DNA from: Thunnus maccoyii
Taxonomy: Eukaryota > Chordata > Actinopteri > Scombriformes > Scombridae
Length of the DNA: 64,000 nt
Reading direction: 5' to 3'
Assembly (NCBI RefSeq): GCF_910596095.1
Contig: NC_056550.1
Location: 28,297,699 to 28,361,698, forward strand
A program made the translations under genes and the position numbers. Shown here piece by piece: positions 35,287-46,446 of this stretch; within the stretch, counting starts at the first letter, position 1; every line of letters begins with the position of its first letter. The notes under the pieces were generated by a model that worked only from the letters and a program-made list of their open reading frames with translations, did no database searches and was not told the DNA's origin.

Positions 35287-38200
35287 TCATTTTTTCTGAT
35301 TTTCCTTTCTGAAGAGTCCAGTCATCCATCCCAGTGTTGCTCCAGCTGCTCCTCCAACTGCTGCTCCAGCACTGCCCACAGCTGCAGAGGCAGCTCCCGA
35401 CAGACCGACCGCACCTGCAGCAAGACGTCACACGTTAGATTCCCAGCAGAGCATCAGTGGACTTTATCAAGCTGTCTAACTGCAGAGAAGCTGAGAAAGC
35501 CTTCTTCTCAAACCACTATTGTCATTGCAGCATATACTTTAAAGTACTTGTGAAAATGTGATATTATTGTTGTTTCAGCTGCAGGTTTTCCAGACACTAT
35601 TTATAGGAGTTTATGTTCTTCCAATCCTCTTGCACATGCAAATATAACAGTTATCACTACAATAACATATCAAGACATGTAACCTGCTGACTGAAAAACA
35701 GCCACCAGACTTCCTGCTGCTACTCCTGCTCAGTTTGCAACTGCAGCAGCCGACATCATTTTAGCAGCGACGGATCAAAGCCTTGTTCTCAATGTTACAT
35801 TATTGTTTCTGTCAGTTCCAGGTTGATCAGACACAAAGATTATGTGTCATTGTTTAATAATAATCATTTCATCCAAGATTATGGCTTTTACCTGCTGACT
35901 GCAAAATAGCCACCAGACTTCCCGCTGCCACTCCTCCTCCGTTAGCAATTGCAGCACTGGACATCATGCCTGCAGCGATGGAGCCTCCTGCTATTCCAGC
36001 TGAGGTGAAACCTATGGCCCCCAGAACAAGAGGGGCCGCGGCAACAGCTCCCACTGCAGATGGACAAGAACAGTGTTTTTCATGACAATGTACTGAAATA
36101 CTTTACACAATCCACATTAAAGTGTGTCAAAAGTTAGTTGAAAAAGTCTTACCTGCACCTGCTACCACGCCAACAACTGTTCCTGAAACACACAATAGAA
36201 AAAACTGCTTGGTGCGTATTTCAATAGGATTGGATGTGATCCTCACAAAGATAGAACTCCTTCACACACACACACACACACACACAAACACTAACATACA
36301 GATCTAAAATTCACTAGCCACCTATTGAGATACGTTTACTGTGTATGTGTGTGTGTGTTGACTGTGAATTTAACCGTTGAATTAGACAGTCACTAACAGG
36401 TTGCTATGGTATCAGCGCCCCCCTGTGGCAGATACTGACACACTTGTCTGTGATTAACATCCACATTCATATCACTTGGAATGTTTCAGCCAAAATGCCA
36501 AAATTAGTCACCAAACAACTTCTTATAACTCAAAAATTAAAATTTTAAAATTATATAACAAATAAATATAAATAAATTTAAATATCAACATCATCTCTAT
36601 TTTTGGTAATGAGATCAGAGCTCATGACATGTGAGTCAGTGGGACTTTTATTCACAGCTCTCCACCCTTTTAGGGGATGTACTCAATGTCTAATTTGTAT
36701 AATGTGTTGAAGATTTTTTTATAAAATTTGAAGGCCTGGACGTACACTCTTTGTCTGCGCAATATAGACCCATTATAAAATCTGTCCAAAGATTTCATGA
36801 AACATAACCTGTGATTCTGTAAAAACCGTACAAGATGTCAAAAAGCTAAACAGAAGTTTAATAGCTGAAAGTCTTGTGATCTGTTCAAAGCCTAAATTAC
36901 GTTAGCATTAAAAAGAGTAATGTTAGCATTAAAATGTTAGCATTAAAAAAAGTTACATTAGAATTTAAAAAGTAATGCTAGCATTAAAACGAGTAATGTT
37001 AGAATTAAAAAGAGTAATGTTAGCGTTAAAAAAGTACCAATTGAATTTAAAAAGTTATGTTTGCATTAAAAAATTTAAAAAATTACGTTAGCATAGCTCT
37101 GTAGCCCGCTCCTCATCTCTGCTTGAAGCTAACAGCTCCATGCTACATTAGCCAATGCTAGCACAAAAAACTTTTAACAAGGGAGAAGAATGTGTTGAAT
37201 AAAAGAAGATATCTTTGGTTCTGCTGCATCAATTTTCACTCTTTTTTCAAAAACTGTCCATCATGAGTCTGATGATGTTACTCTTTTAAATAACAAACAT
37301 GAGCAGAAGTCTTTAATGCAAATGTGCAGAGCCTGCAAGCTTCAGTCCGCCAGGTTCTTCCTCATAAAATATTTAAAACATTTTGATTTGCAAATGTTTT
37401 ATAATCAAGGACCTGCATGCAACAGGTCTTGTGTGTGTGTGTGTGTTACCTGCGACTTTAAGGGCGGTTCCATTGTCTCCTCCTTCATTTCCATCGTCTC
37501 CTCCTTCATTGCGAACCTCGATGGTCTCCAGAACCATCACCTCGTTCCGCGGGATGTAGAGTCCTGCCACAACATCAAAAAAATGTTATGAGTCTGAAAT
37601 ATATCAGACTAAAGGCCTTTAACACACCGGGAGTGAGATGAATAAACAACACGAAAATGCAAAATACTCGCCTGTGAATAGTTCACATCAAATTAATTGC
37701 TCCATCAGATTAATTCAGACGATGAAAGGACACTAAGAAAACGGTTGTATAGGTCACTTTTATGATGTTTTTCTGTGTAAAACTTTAGTTTAGGATCATG
37801 TTCAGTGATTTGTGGCAGTGATTTGTTTTAATTTACATAACTGCAGAAAGTATTTTAATAATATGTGGTGTTATTGTGTGTCACATAATCCAACGTGGGA
37901 TGAACTATTTGAATAATATGCAATGAAACTTAAGAATAAATCTTTAATACATGTAGAAATTTGCAAAAATGAGAAAATGAAAACTGAAAAAAATTCACAC
38001 TTATATGTTACATTGTTACGTTTGTAATGATGTAGTAAGGTAATTATGTTTATAAGGTCTAATATTTATATTAGAGCACAGATTTGACAGATGAAGAATA
38101 TCTAGAGTCTGATAATAACGTACCAGGCCCTTTGAACAGCCACTCGTCTCCAGCCGCTCTCCTCTCTCCTCCCTCCTCCTCGAAGTCCTGCAGCGCCCGC

Positions 38201-40968
38201 AGACGCAGCGCCATGTCCGGTTCCACAATCTGCAGCGGCGTCACATCCTGATGGATACATACACACATATCAGACACATAGACTGTAAAATAACTGTGAC
38301 GTCACCAATTGGTTTATGGACTCCAGTTATGAAGCCTCGAGTTCTGTATTTTGACTGTCGCCATCTTGGATTTGACCGTCGCCATCTTGGATCTTTGGAG
38401 CCAGAAGTGACCATATTTGGACGAAAGAGTGGAGCTGACCCTAACGTTAGCTGCTAGCTTGGTTAGCATGGTGCATTTACAGTCTACGGTTAACTGTCAT
38501 TATGCTAATTTAGCTAGCGAAAAACAGGCTTAAAACATTAAAACAAAATGTGCTTACTCTGTGAATCTGGGGTTATGCTAAGGTTACGTTACTTAACCAA
38601 CATTGTCGCCGTGGTAGCAACTTGTTAATCTTTAAAACATGAGGAGATTTTTCTGCTAAATAAAGATGCACAATAACAAAACGCCTCTCTACAATTGAAA
38701 ACTAATTCTTTACCCATGATAAAACCATGTTCTAGTTTCTTTCCTTTATTAAATATTTGCTTTTTTCTCTGTTTAAATTTAGCATTGCATTGTTCCCAAG
38801 CGGAAACCTGTGAAACACAGAACACACAGACTTATGGAGAAAAACATAATAAAAACCAGACTGTGAATGTCATTAGTTTTGCAGATAGTCGCTCATAAAC
38901 AAAGAAGTTCCAGTCTCAAAGAAAAAACTCAATTCCCGCATCGATTTATTAAAAAAAGTCGACTTTAACAAAAGTGATGCAGCTGATAAGCGTGCAAGAA
39001 TTGACTTTTCTTTAGAACTGGAACTTCGGGGGATTTGATTGAACATCATAAGAGACAAAACAAGTGGTGTACATGTTGTCTTCTACTCAGCTAGATGAAC
39101 AGTCAGAGGATCACCAGAGTTTCTCACAGACCTCCTGGATCTCCTCTCCGGGGTACAGCGGGAACGGATCCTGGGACAGACGGATCCCCAGGTCGCCATG
39201 GCGGCGTATGGCCTGACCGGACTGGTCGAAAAGGACCTGGCCGTTATCATCGCGGGCCACAGGGTTGGCGATCACGCAGTAGTGATGCGGTGGCACCGTG
39301 ATCATTTGCTTCGGAGAGAAGAGCACTCTGGGAAAGATACAAGTGAAACAGGATGAGGTCACAACAATCACTCTGAAAGTTACCAAACTAGTTTTATTAT
39401 GTTGTTTCACCAAATAGTGATTTTTCCCTCTAAACTTCTCACCTGGTTTCATTTCAATAAATGTATTTCTGTACTTCAGTACAGTTTTGAGGTACTTGTA
39501 CTTTACTTGAGTGTTTCCATGTGATGCTACTTTATACTTCCACTCCACTTGTAGTTTATAGATAAAGAACGTCTCCCAACAGCGGCAAATACATACAAAA
39601 AACACTTACAACTACTGTTACTGTCTACAGCAGGAAAGAGGAAATATTCAACACCTTTGGACAGGAAACTGAACACTTTTTAATACTTGTAGACACCCTG
39701 AAATATATGCTGGAGGTCAGATTTCGACGTTTATAAGCAGTGGTGGAAAGTAACTAAGTACATTTACTTAAGTACTGTACTAAAGTACAATTTTGAGGTA
39801 CTTGTACTTGTTCTTAACTTGAATATTTCCATGTGATGCTACTTTCTACATTTCAGAGGGAAATATTGTACTTTCTACTCCACTACATTTATTTGACAGC
39901 TTTAGTTACTTTTCAGTTGAAGATTTGAAACAATGGATAATATAACAAGCTTTTAAAATACAACACATTGTTAAAGATGAAACCAGTGGTTTCCAACCTT
40001 TTTGGCTTTTGACGTCTTACAAAAAGCAGTGTGTAGTCGGGGTCACATTTCACATGTCTATGAGTTGTTAACAGCTCCACCAAATAGTGATTTTTCCCTC
40101 TAAACTTCTCACATGCTTTCATTTCAATAAATGTTCAAATGATCCAATATTTCAGCAAAAATCAAAGATTAGAGAAAAAGTCCAAAAACTGAAAACAGAT
40201 TTGTGTATCAGAACTTTGTTTTTTCTTCTTTCCTCTCCCATTAATCATCTCACCACCCCTCAGATTTATCTGCTGACCCTTTGGAGGGGCCCGACCCCTA
40301 GGTTGGGAACCACTGGACTAAACTAGCTAACTGTATATAAAGTAGTGTAAACTAGCTCCACCTCCAGCAGCTACAACAGTAACATGCTGCTCTAACACTG
40401 ATGCTTCACTATTAATAATCTAATGATGTCATATATAATAATATATCAGTCAGAGGGACCAAACCACTACTTTTACTGCAATACTTTAACTACATCAAGC
40501 TCATAATACTTATGTACTTTTACTGCAATACTTTAACTACATCAAGCTCATAATACTTATGTACTTTTACTGCAATACTTTAACTACATCAAGCTCATAA
40601 TACTTATGTACTTTTACTGCAATACTTTAACTACATCAAGCTCATAATGTACTTTTAGTTAGTGGGATTTTTCATGCAGGACATTTAATGGAGTATTTTC
40701 TACATTACTGTACTGAAACTAGTACTGGTAGCCACAAGTTAACCTGAGAGTAGCTGTACTCGTCAACAACAAATGATGTTAAGAAGCAGTATCTGGTTAA
40801 TTGAACCACAGCTGAATCTCAGGTTGATTCTTTCTGTTCTGTTCTGCCCTCTGACCTTTCATTGTCCTGGAGGATGTAGGTGAGCGGTCCGATCTCCACG
40901 TGGGCGATGTTGGTGTTCTGGTCCAGCACATGGATGTAGTGGTGAGGCGGGATCTGGATGATGGACAT
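35287..40968 (-). CDS. MVP N-terminal repeats fused to ISG12/IFI27 domain (fusion B)
   Basis: Exons (minus): 40968-40856, 39327-39132, 38247-38124, 37563-37450, 36182-36153, 36053-35892, 35414-35287; 867 nt, 288 aa. All introns are GT-AG and phases agree. Residues 1-145 are clear MVP repeats ([43 protein letters not shown]). Residues 146-182 are a degenerate fourth repeat, beginning YIPRNEV and ending in a Gly/Asp/Asn-rich run. Residues 183-288 are a full ISG12 domain ([38 protein letters not shown]), a glycine/alanine-rich set of putative membrane helices, and a basic tail (FRKENQKK). ISG12 proteins are interferon-induced mitochondrial/ER membrane proteins. The gene lies downstream of an ISRE-TATA promoter. 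Alternative: two separate genes; but the ISG12 exons show no ATG or promoter of their own. Confidence 0.8.
35684..35777 (-). pseudogene. Decayed ISG12 exon inside the last intron of fusion B
   Basis: The minus strand reads like the second ISG12 exon ([12 protein letters not shown], then [16 protein letters not shown]) but has a TGA where NGGG should continue and lacks the 5' part. A copy with the same stop lies at 47101-47194. It is a relic of an older ISG12 tandem copy. Confidence 0.75.
36895..37090 (+). repeat. Degenerate GTTAGCATTAAAAAGAGTAAT array (fusion B)
   Basis: This is the counterpart of the array in mvp intron 4 (22140-22340). It lies between the last MVP-derived exon and the first ISG12 exon, next to where homology with mvp stops. 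Confidence 0.75.
38278..38490 (+). repeat. Dispersed teleost repeat (GACGTCACC / CGCCATCTTGGA type)
   Basis: In intron 2 of fusion B; the related copy in fusion C (50567-50745) lacks one of two CGCCATCTTGG boxes. It is absent from the equivalent mvp intron, so it entered after the mvp-fusion split and before B and C separated. Confidence 0.7.
39738..40695 (-). mobile_element. Composite hAT-like element in intron 1 of fusion B
   Basis: This is an inverted copy of the nested element in mvp intron 13. The outer terminus CAGTGGTGGAAAG is at 39738, the inner element runs 39984-40315 with 8-bp flanks GATGAAAC and GACTAAAC, and the far outer end is lost near 40695. Fusion C has only its distal part (about 52260-52800). 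Confidence 0.8.
40469..40650 (+). repeat. 47-bp tandem repeat, about four units
   Basis: Units start at 40469, 40516, 40563 and 40610 with ACTTTTACTGCAATACTTTA; the last is cut short. The equivalent place in fusion C has two units (52649 and 52696), and the element in mvp has one. It is part of the composite hAT-like element. Confidence 0.9.
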
Positions 40969-41457
40969 CTTAGACACGATCTAAACAAAATACTGCAGAG
41001 AGAGGAGAGAGTCTGTCAGTGACGTTACAAACCAGACTGTGTCGTGAATCTATCTATTTTAAAGATATTACAGAATTTTAAATAGGACATTTTTTGCATT
41101 TTTTTGTGCAAATATGGATTTAAAAAATTTGATGTGAAGCTTCTATTCAGCTTCAGCAGTCTGAGTTAGTCATATCAAGTGGATATCTGACACATTTACA
41201 GTCTTTTTAGCATCAAATTCCCTCTTTGTGTTTCCTCGGACAGTGTTTCCCTGTTGAGCTGCAGGTGGAAGTATAGTAACAAAAAGAGGAACTGATTTGA
41301 CTCATTTGGACGCTGAAGCTTCATATTAGCTTCAGATAAACTTTTAAAAACTTTGTGGATTTTGTCCCCCATAACTTCCGTTGTAAGTTCATTATGAAGG
41401 GATCTTCTAATGGTCAGTATGAACAGCAGGAATGATTTAAGCAAGAAAAACAGGTTT

Positions 41458-41620
41458 CTATGAGCCTCATTCACAAACAGTGCGTACGCACAAATCTGTG
41501 CTTAAACCGTGCATACAAATGTTTTAAGCACAAATCCAGGATTCATCAACATGTTCTTACCTGAATTTGTTCTTACTCTGTGAGCAAATTTAGAACTGCC
41601 TTAGACCATACGTACAAATC
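41458..41620 (+). repeat. Dispersed repeat (GCCTCATTCACAAACAGTGCGTACG type)
   Basis: In the leader intron of fusion B, with the same insertion in fusion C at about 53408-53570. The matching site in mvp (near 27955) lacks it. The sequence resembles a common teleost TIR element; only one end is clear. Confidence 0.6.
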
Positions 41621-42754
41621 ATAAACATCCCACGGTCTTAAAAACTGATATAATCAATATTTATTCAATGTAGACAGTATATTAGAACCAAAATTGTTTA
41701 AGAAATTATTGGGCCTAAATATGCAAAAAAACTTGCCAGGGTAATCTGAAAAGTTGCTAAATCTAGCAACAAAATTGCCAAATTGGCATCAGTGAGTATG
41801 ATACAACACATGTAAGATGCCTCAGACTGCAAGGTTAGTTACACGTCCAGTAACCCAGATTATTTTCTGTAGATACAAATTACAGATGTCCACTAAACGC
41901 CTCACATACAGACCAGCGGTACACGGAACAATGTACCAATGTTCCCTAAACGCCTCATATGCAGGCAACTGGTTGCGTTTCTCTACTCAAACCATCCATG
42001 CCTCAAACCAGTTAATTTTGCTATATTCTTCATTACAGCAGCTAATTACCTTCTGTACATTTAAACTTACAATAGTTCTGCTTTATCACTCCTAGCTCTC
42101 TTCTTCTATTTCTCTTTCTCGTTAATCCAACAGTTGTTTACACGCTTTTCAGATCTGCTAGTTACTTAGCTTAGCATTTAGCGACAGCTTCTCTCTCCTC
42201 AGTTTAATTATATTGAACAGTTATGAAGATTTGTTATATTTCTATAGAGAAACATTATATCGAGATAATTAGTTATCTTTATATCGCCCAGTATGACTGG
42301 TTAATGTTCCGCGACGTGGAGTTTTATATGACGCAATATGTGACCGCGTTCGAGTAATAAATGAAACAAGACAAATACCAGCATTGTTTATGTTTGTTGG
42401 CTCGAAACTTCTGTTATGAACTGGTCTGACTGGCTACGGTGGCTAGGCTAACAACAGCTGTTAGCCATACTAGCTGTGAGTCTGACAGTCGTCCTTCACT
42501 CTCCAGCGGTACCTGCCGTCAGGAAACGTTATGTGTCTCACTAACACACCTAATAATTACTACTGTGTGTCTCGAAACAGTTGTTAAAGTTGACACTTTG
42601 ACAAGTTAGAGCTCCTCCGTGTGTCAAACGCACGCCGACTTAAAGAAAGGTTCGTCATCACTCAGAAAACATCTTCAGTTGCTTCATATCATGCGTGAGT
42701 CTTCAGCGATAAGTTAGAAACTTTTACACTTAGAGATTTCTCCCGGGTCTTACC

Positions 42755-42790
42755 TCAGCTGCGGTGTGCTCGGACGGATCCTGACTGCAG
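42755..42790 (-). other. Untranslated first exon of fusion B
   Basis: It ends at a consensus donor (CAGCTGAG/GTAAGACCC) whose exon side ends at 42754, and splices to the acceptor before 40992, leaving a 24-nt leader piece before the ATG. The upper limit is set by the TATA box at 42805-42812 and is approximate. Confidence 0.6.
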
Positions 42791-42804
42791 ACTGAACTGC
42801 TGCG

Positions 42805-42850
42805 TTTTTATAGACAGTCTGACGCCACTGCACGAAGGGAAAACGAAACT
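42805..42850 (-). promoter_or_regulatory. ISRE and TATA box of fusion B
   Basis: On the minus strand, AGTTTCGTTTTCCC at 42850-42837 is a perfect interferon-stimulated response element (AGTTTCNNTTTCNY). It is followed about 25 bp later by TATAAAAA at 42812-42805 and then the leader exon. Spacing fits a classic interferon-stimulated gene core promoter bound by ISGF3/IRF factors. Confidence 0.85.
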
Positions 42851-42925
42851 AAAGGAGTATTACTACACCAGACGGGATCGCATCATAGACTGAAGCATAT
42901 TCCCATAGGAATATGTACATTTTCG

Positions 42926-45149
42926 GTTTCGTATAAATATGTTTAAAGGAAAAAGTCTTGTTATATCCGGTTTACTGCAGGATAAATAAATAATGAAAGG
43001 ATAGTAAACCGGCAGGGAGATGGTTTTAATCAGGGATTTCATTAAACGATGATTCACTAAACGAAATTCTTATTAAACAATTCAAGGTGTGATCCAAACC
43101 ACAATCTCTTTACTGATATATCTGGACCTATTTGTCACCATAGTGATAACAGAGGAGAGATTGAGGAGGGAGTTTTTAGGGAGGTTTAGTTTTTACATCT
43201 ACTAAAATCTGACTCCCCTCTTACATCACATTATATTATTATATTTATACACTGGATACTCTCACACCAAGGGGTCTGAATGAGGACTTTATTATCAGAC
43301 CATTCCTATGATTGATTGATTATTTATTATTACCACGTTCTCTTCAGGTATTAATTCATTCCTGTGCTGTTTATTTATATCTGCATTACTTTATGTATGA
43401 CATGGTTATCTCCTGTACTATTTTCCATAAACATCTGAGGGTTGGATATTGTAGACTCCCATCTTTTAGAATACAGAGGCGCCTCTATTTAAATCTAGAG
43501 TACGACAGCTACTGGCCTGATATTTTTCTATTGTGATCTGAGAGTCCTTTATATATTTCTATCACTGGCGCCAAAATACAGGGGACAGCAAGACTTTTTG
43601 TCCCCCCACTCTTGGTGTTATGGTGATAAAGTGGTAATGTCCAACCCAGATATTGAGAGCGATACAGTCTAAGTCTACTCTAAGATGTTGGATCTTTAAA
43701 TCCAATCATAATCAGAACACAGGAGACTGTGAGTAGCCTATGATGTCTGCCAGTTCAGACTAGTTTAAATAATCTGACCACCAAATACAACATGGGGCCT
43801 CGTATGAATCTGTACATATGTGGCAGGTGGCACCGAGTGAAAAAGGGGGAGGTAGACCAATTATTGAGGTTTGGCAGATATAAGGCTACCTGAAGGAGGA
43901 ACAGAGGGTTTTTGCAACTGTTGGTTCAGGATTGAGGCAGGTGCACACCTCGACCCATGCTGGCATGCTGGAACGACGGGTAGGCTTAATGCTGTTTATG
44001 TATAGTGTGTTATACTGCCAGGTTGGAATGTGTGTGTGTGTGACATTTATTATTTTTGTGTACTTCAGACCCGCTTCCCTGCTGGGTTGAAGGTGGCTGG
44101 TAGTTGGTATGAAAATAAATTGATGTACCAGGTATTTTAAAGTTCAGTCATGTAGTTTTTAACATTTAATCAGTATGTAATTTAATATTTGTGCAATAAA
44201 GTGTTTTTAATATTGGTTAAAAAAATCGCATCAGTGGTCCATCAGCTGCTCTTGCAGTGGGATTATTTGTATGATTTGTTTGTTTGTTTGTTTGTTTTCT
44301 TTTCTGTCGTCTGTCCTGGCAAGTGAGCAAAAAGATATGGGTATTGCCCTTGGGGCGGATTAGTTTTCTTTTTTCTTATTTTTGTTTGTTAATTTAATGT
44401 CAGTCTGCCTGCTGTCCCCACCACTTACTAATGTACTCAGGTACCAGTCAGCCAGTCAGGGCAGGCTAAAGGTGAGTCGTGGTTGTTAGTCGTTATCAGT
44501 GAAGATAATCATGTGTACCAACTTTGGAGTGCGTTAACTCACCTGGTGTGTTGGACTGATTACATTGTTTACAGTGTGATCTGGTGTGTCTTAGTGAAAC
44601 TCAGCCCCTGCCCTGTTAGTGTTAGCTGGGAAGTTAACTGTGAGGAGGTTAAGGGTGACGAATGTAAATTCTCAATCTGACTTTCTGTAATAAAAAATAT
44701 TTATACTTTATTCCCTTTATTGTCATTTCTTATGAGAGTGACTTGCAGTGGGTCTTACACATATAAAATACTTACCAGTTCTTACTGGTAATTTAACGTA
44801 GGTACAGTGGGAAGAAAATGAGAAACAAGGCAGTAACAATTTGGGATTTCAAGTGTAACTTCTTTGTATGAATCTGTACATATCTATTATGGAGGACCAC
44901 AAGGGTCATGGAAATAGTAATAAAGCATTTCATTAATTAATAACTAATTGTACAATTAAAAAGACTAATTATAAAAAGAATTTACAAATTAAATAATTAT
45001 CCATCAATTAATTGTTGAAATTAAAAAGTGATTTACAAAAACAACTTCAAAATAGTCAATAAAAACATCATTTGAAAATACATGAATGAATTCCTTCAAT
45101 CCATCTCGACATGCAACAACGTCTCATATTTCCAGTCTTCGTAGACAAA
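42926..45149. other. Spacer between duplication units, no gene recognised
   Basis: This 2.2 kb has no match elsewhere in the window and no convincing coding frame. A 17-bp direct repeat (TATGAATCTGTACATAT) brackets 43803-44883, a stretch with an AATAAAAAATATT word near 44688, which might be an unclassified insertion. Confidence 0.55.
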
Positions 45150-46356
45150 GATGATTTGAGTCAAAGTGTATCTAACTTGCAAATATATCATTCTTTAAAT
45201 CCCCATCCTCTCATTTACAGTAAATCTGTGAAACCAACTTGATGCAATACTGAACTTTTACCAGTGGAGGGTGATATTTCACACAGCACACAGTTGAGAG
45301 TCCCTGCTTGTTCTATTGAGGTGAAAATGAAGGGTTATCTTCAGTTTCAAGTTAGCCATCTTGTAAAAACCAGCGGTTTCCACACTTTTTTGATTTGTGA
45401 TCCCTTACAAAAAAGAAGCAAGCGGTGGTAGAATTATCCAATACCCACCACATGGGCCATCAGTCCAACACTGAAAATGACAATCTAACATAATTTTTAG
45501 TGTTGATCCTCTCATCACAGTTCAGTTCCTGATCTAAATATTTGAATTTAATAAATCTAAAATATCTTGTTATATTTTATAGTTCATGACTCAGCAGTTC
45601 CCCCTCAGCTCAACAGACCATTTTAACATTTTTCAGTTTATTGAAATCATCTCATTTAACTGATGTACTTCTGGTAATGATGATTTGTTATGACCATTTT
45701 TAATTATGAAGCCTAACCAGGGACAGCGGTTGCCAATTAGCCTCGGCTAGAAATCCTATAAGCAACACATCTGTATCATGTTATTGTAACCTGTTACAGT
45801 GTTTTTTTGCATTATCCTGACAAATACACTAATAAAATAAGATAAAAATGAAAAAAAAAATGTTTTGGTTTAATGCCCACAACTTTACTGTGGCCACAAA
45901 GTGAATTAATTATAATTTAACTTAAAAAAAAAAAAAAGTAAACAACATTTGAGGTTTTGTTTTGTTTTAATTAAAATTGGACAATTTGATTTGGCAGGAA
46001 AATGTTTTGCATAACCTGTCACATCACGTCTTAAATTTTTTCTAGCATTACAGCAGCTCCATTTGCAACTTCACAGAAAAGACAAATTAAGACAAGAAAC
46101 AAAGATATATACATTTAACATAATAATCACAAAAGGACAATATTCAGGGCCCTCCAATTTTAGGATTGAAGGCTGTACAAAAGTGCGCTTCAGTCTGATC
46201 TTATTAAATCATGGAACCCAGTATCTCCAGTTTGATGGTCACAATTTGTTTTCACTGTTCAAGACATGGTTGTGGTCAGAGACAATGTTGTTGACTTGAG
46301 ACTTGTGATTTAACATTTACACACGACACACTGAACCTTTCACAGGTTGTAAAAAA

Positions 46357-46362
46357 TTTATT
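46357..46362 (-). terminator. Putative polyadenylation signal of fusion C
   Basis: AATAAA on the minus strand about 85 nt beyond the stop codon. It is not at the same position as the candidate in fusion B. Confidence 0.45.
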
Positions 46363-46446
46363 GCACAAACATCCAAACTTTAATACAAAAAATGCTGTTT
46401 AGTAAATAAACTGCTGTTTGTCGAGAGTCTAAACAATTTTAATTGA

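Larger units (their letters stand above)
33625..42925 (-). repeat. Segmental duplication, unit B
   Basis: This stretch is collinear with 45150-54502: it covers 1.6 kb of 3' flank, the whole fusion gene, its promoter and about 75 bp beyond the response element. By eye identity is high in exons and most introns, broken by repeat insertions and deletions. The borders are where the two sequences stop resembling each other: near GATTTGAGTCAAAGTGTATC on the left and CCCATAGGAATATG on the right. Confidence 0.85.

Noticed and set aside
35869-36054. Standalone ISG12 gene starting at an ATG within the exon at 36053-35892
   Set aside because: The ATG at the start of that frame would come from intron or misphased sequence: the true exon begins with TG completing a Val codon. 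The 30-nt exon before it and matching phases back to exon 4 fit a fusion better. No ISRE or TATA was found between 36183 and 37449.
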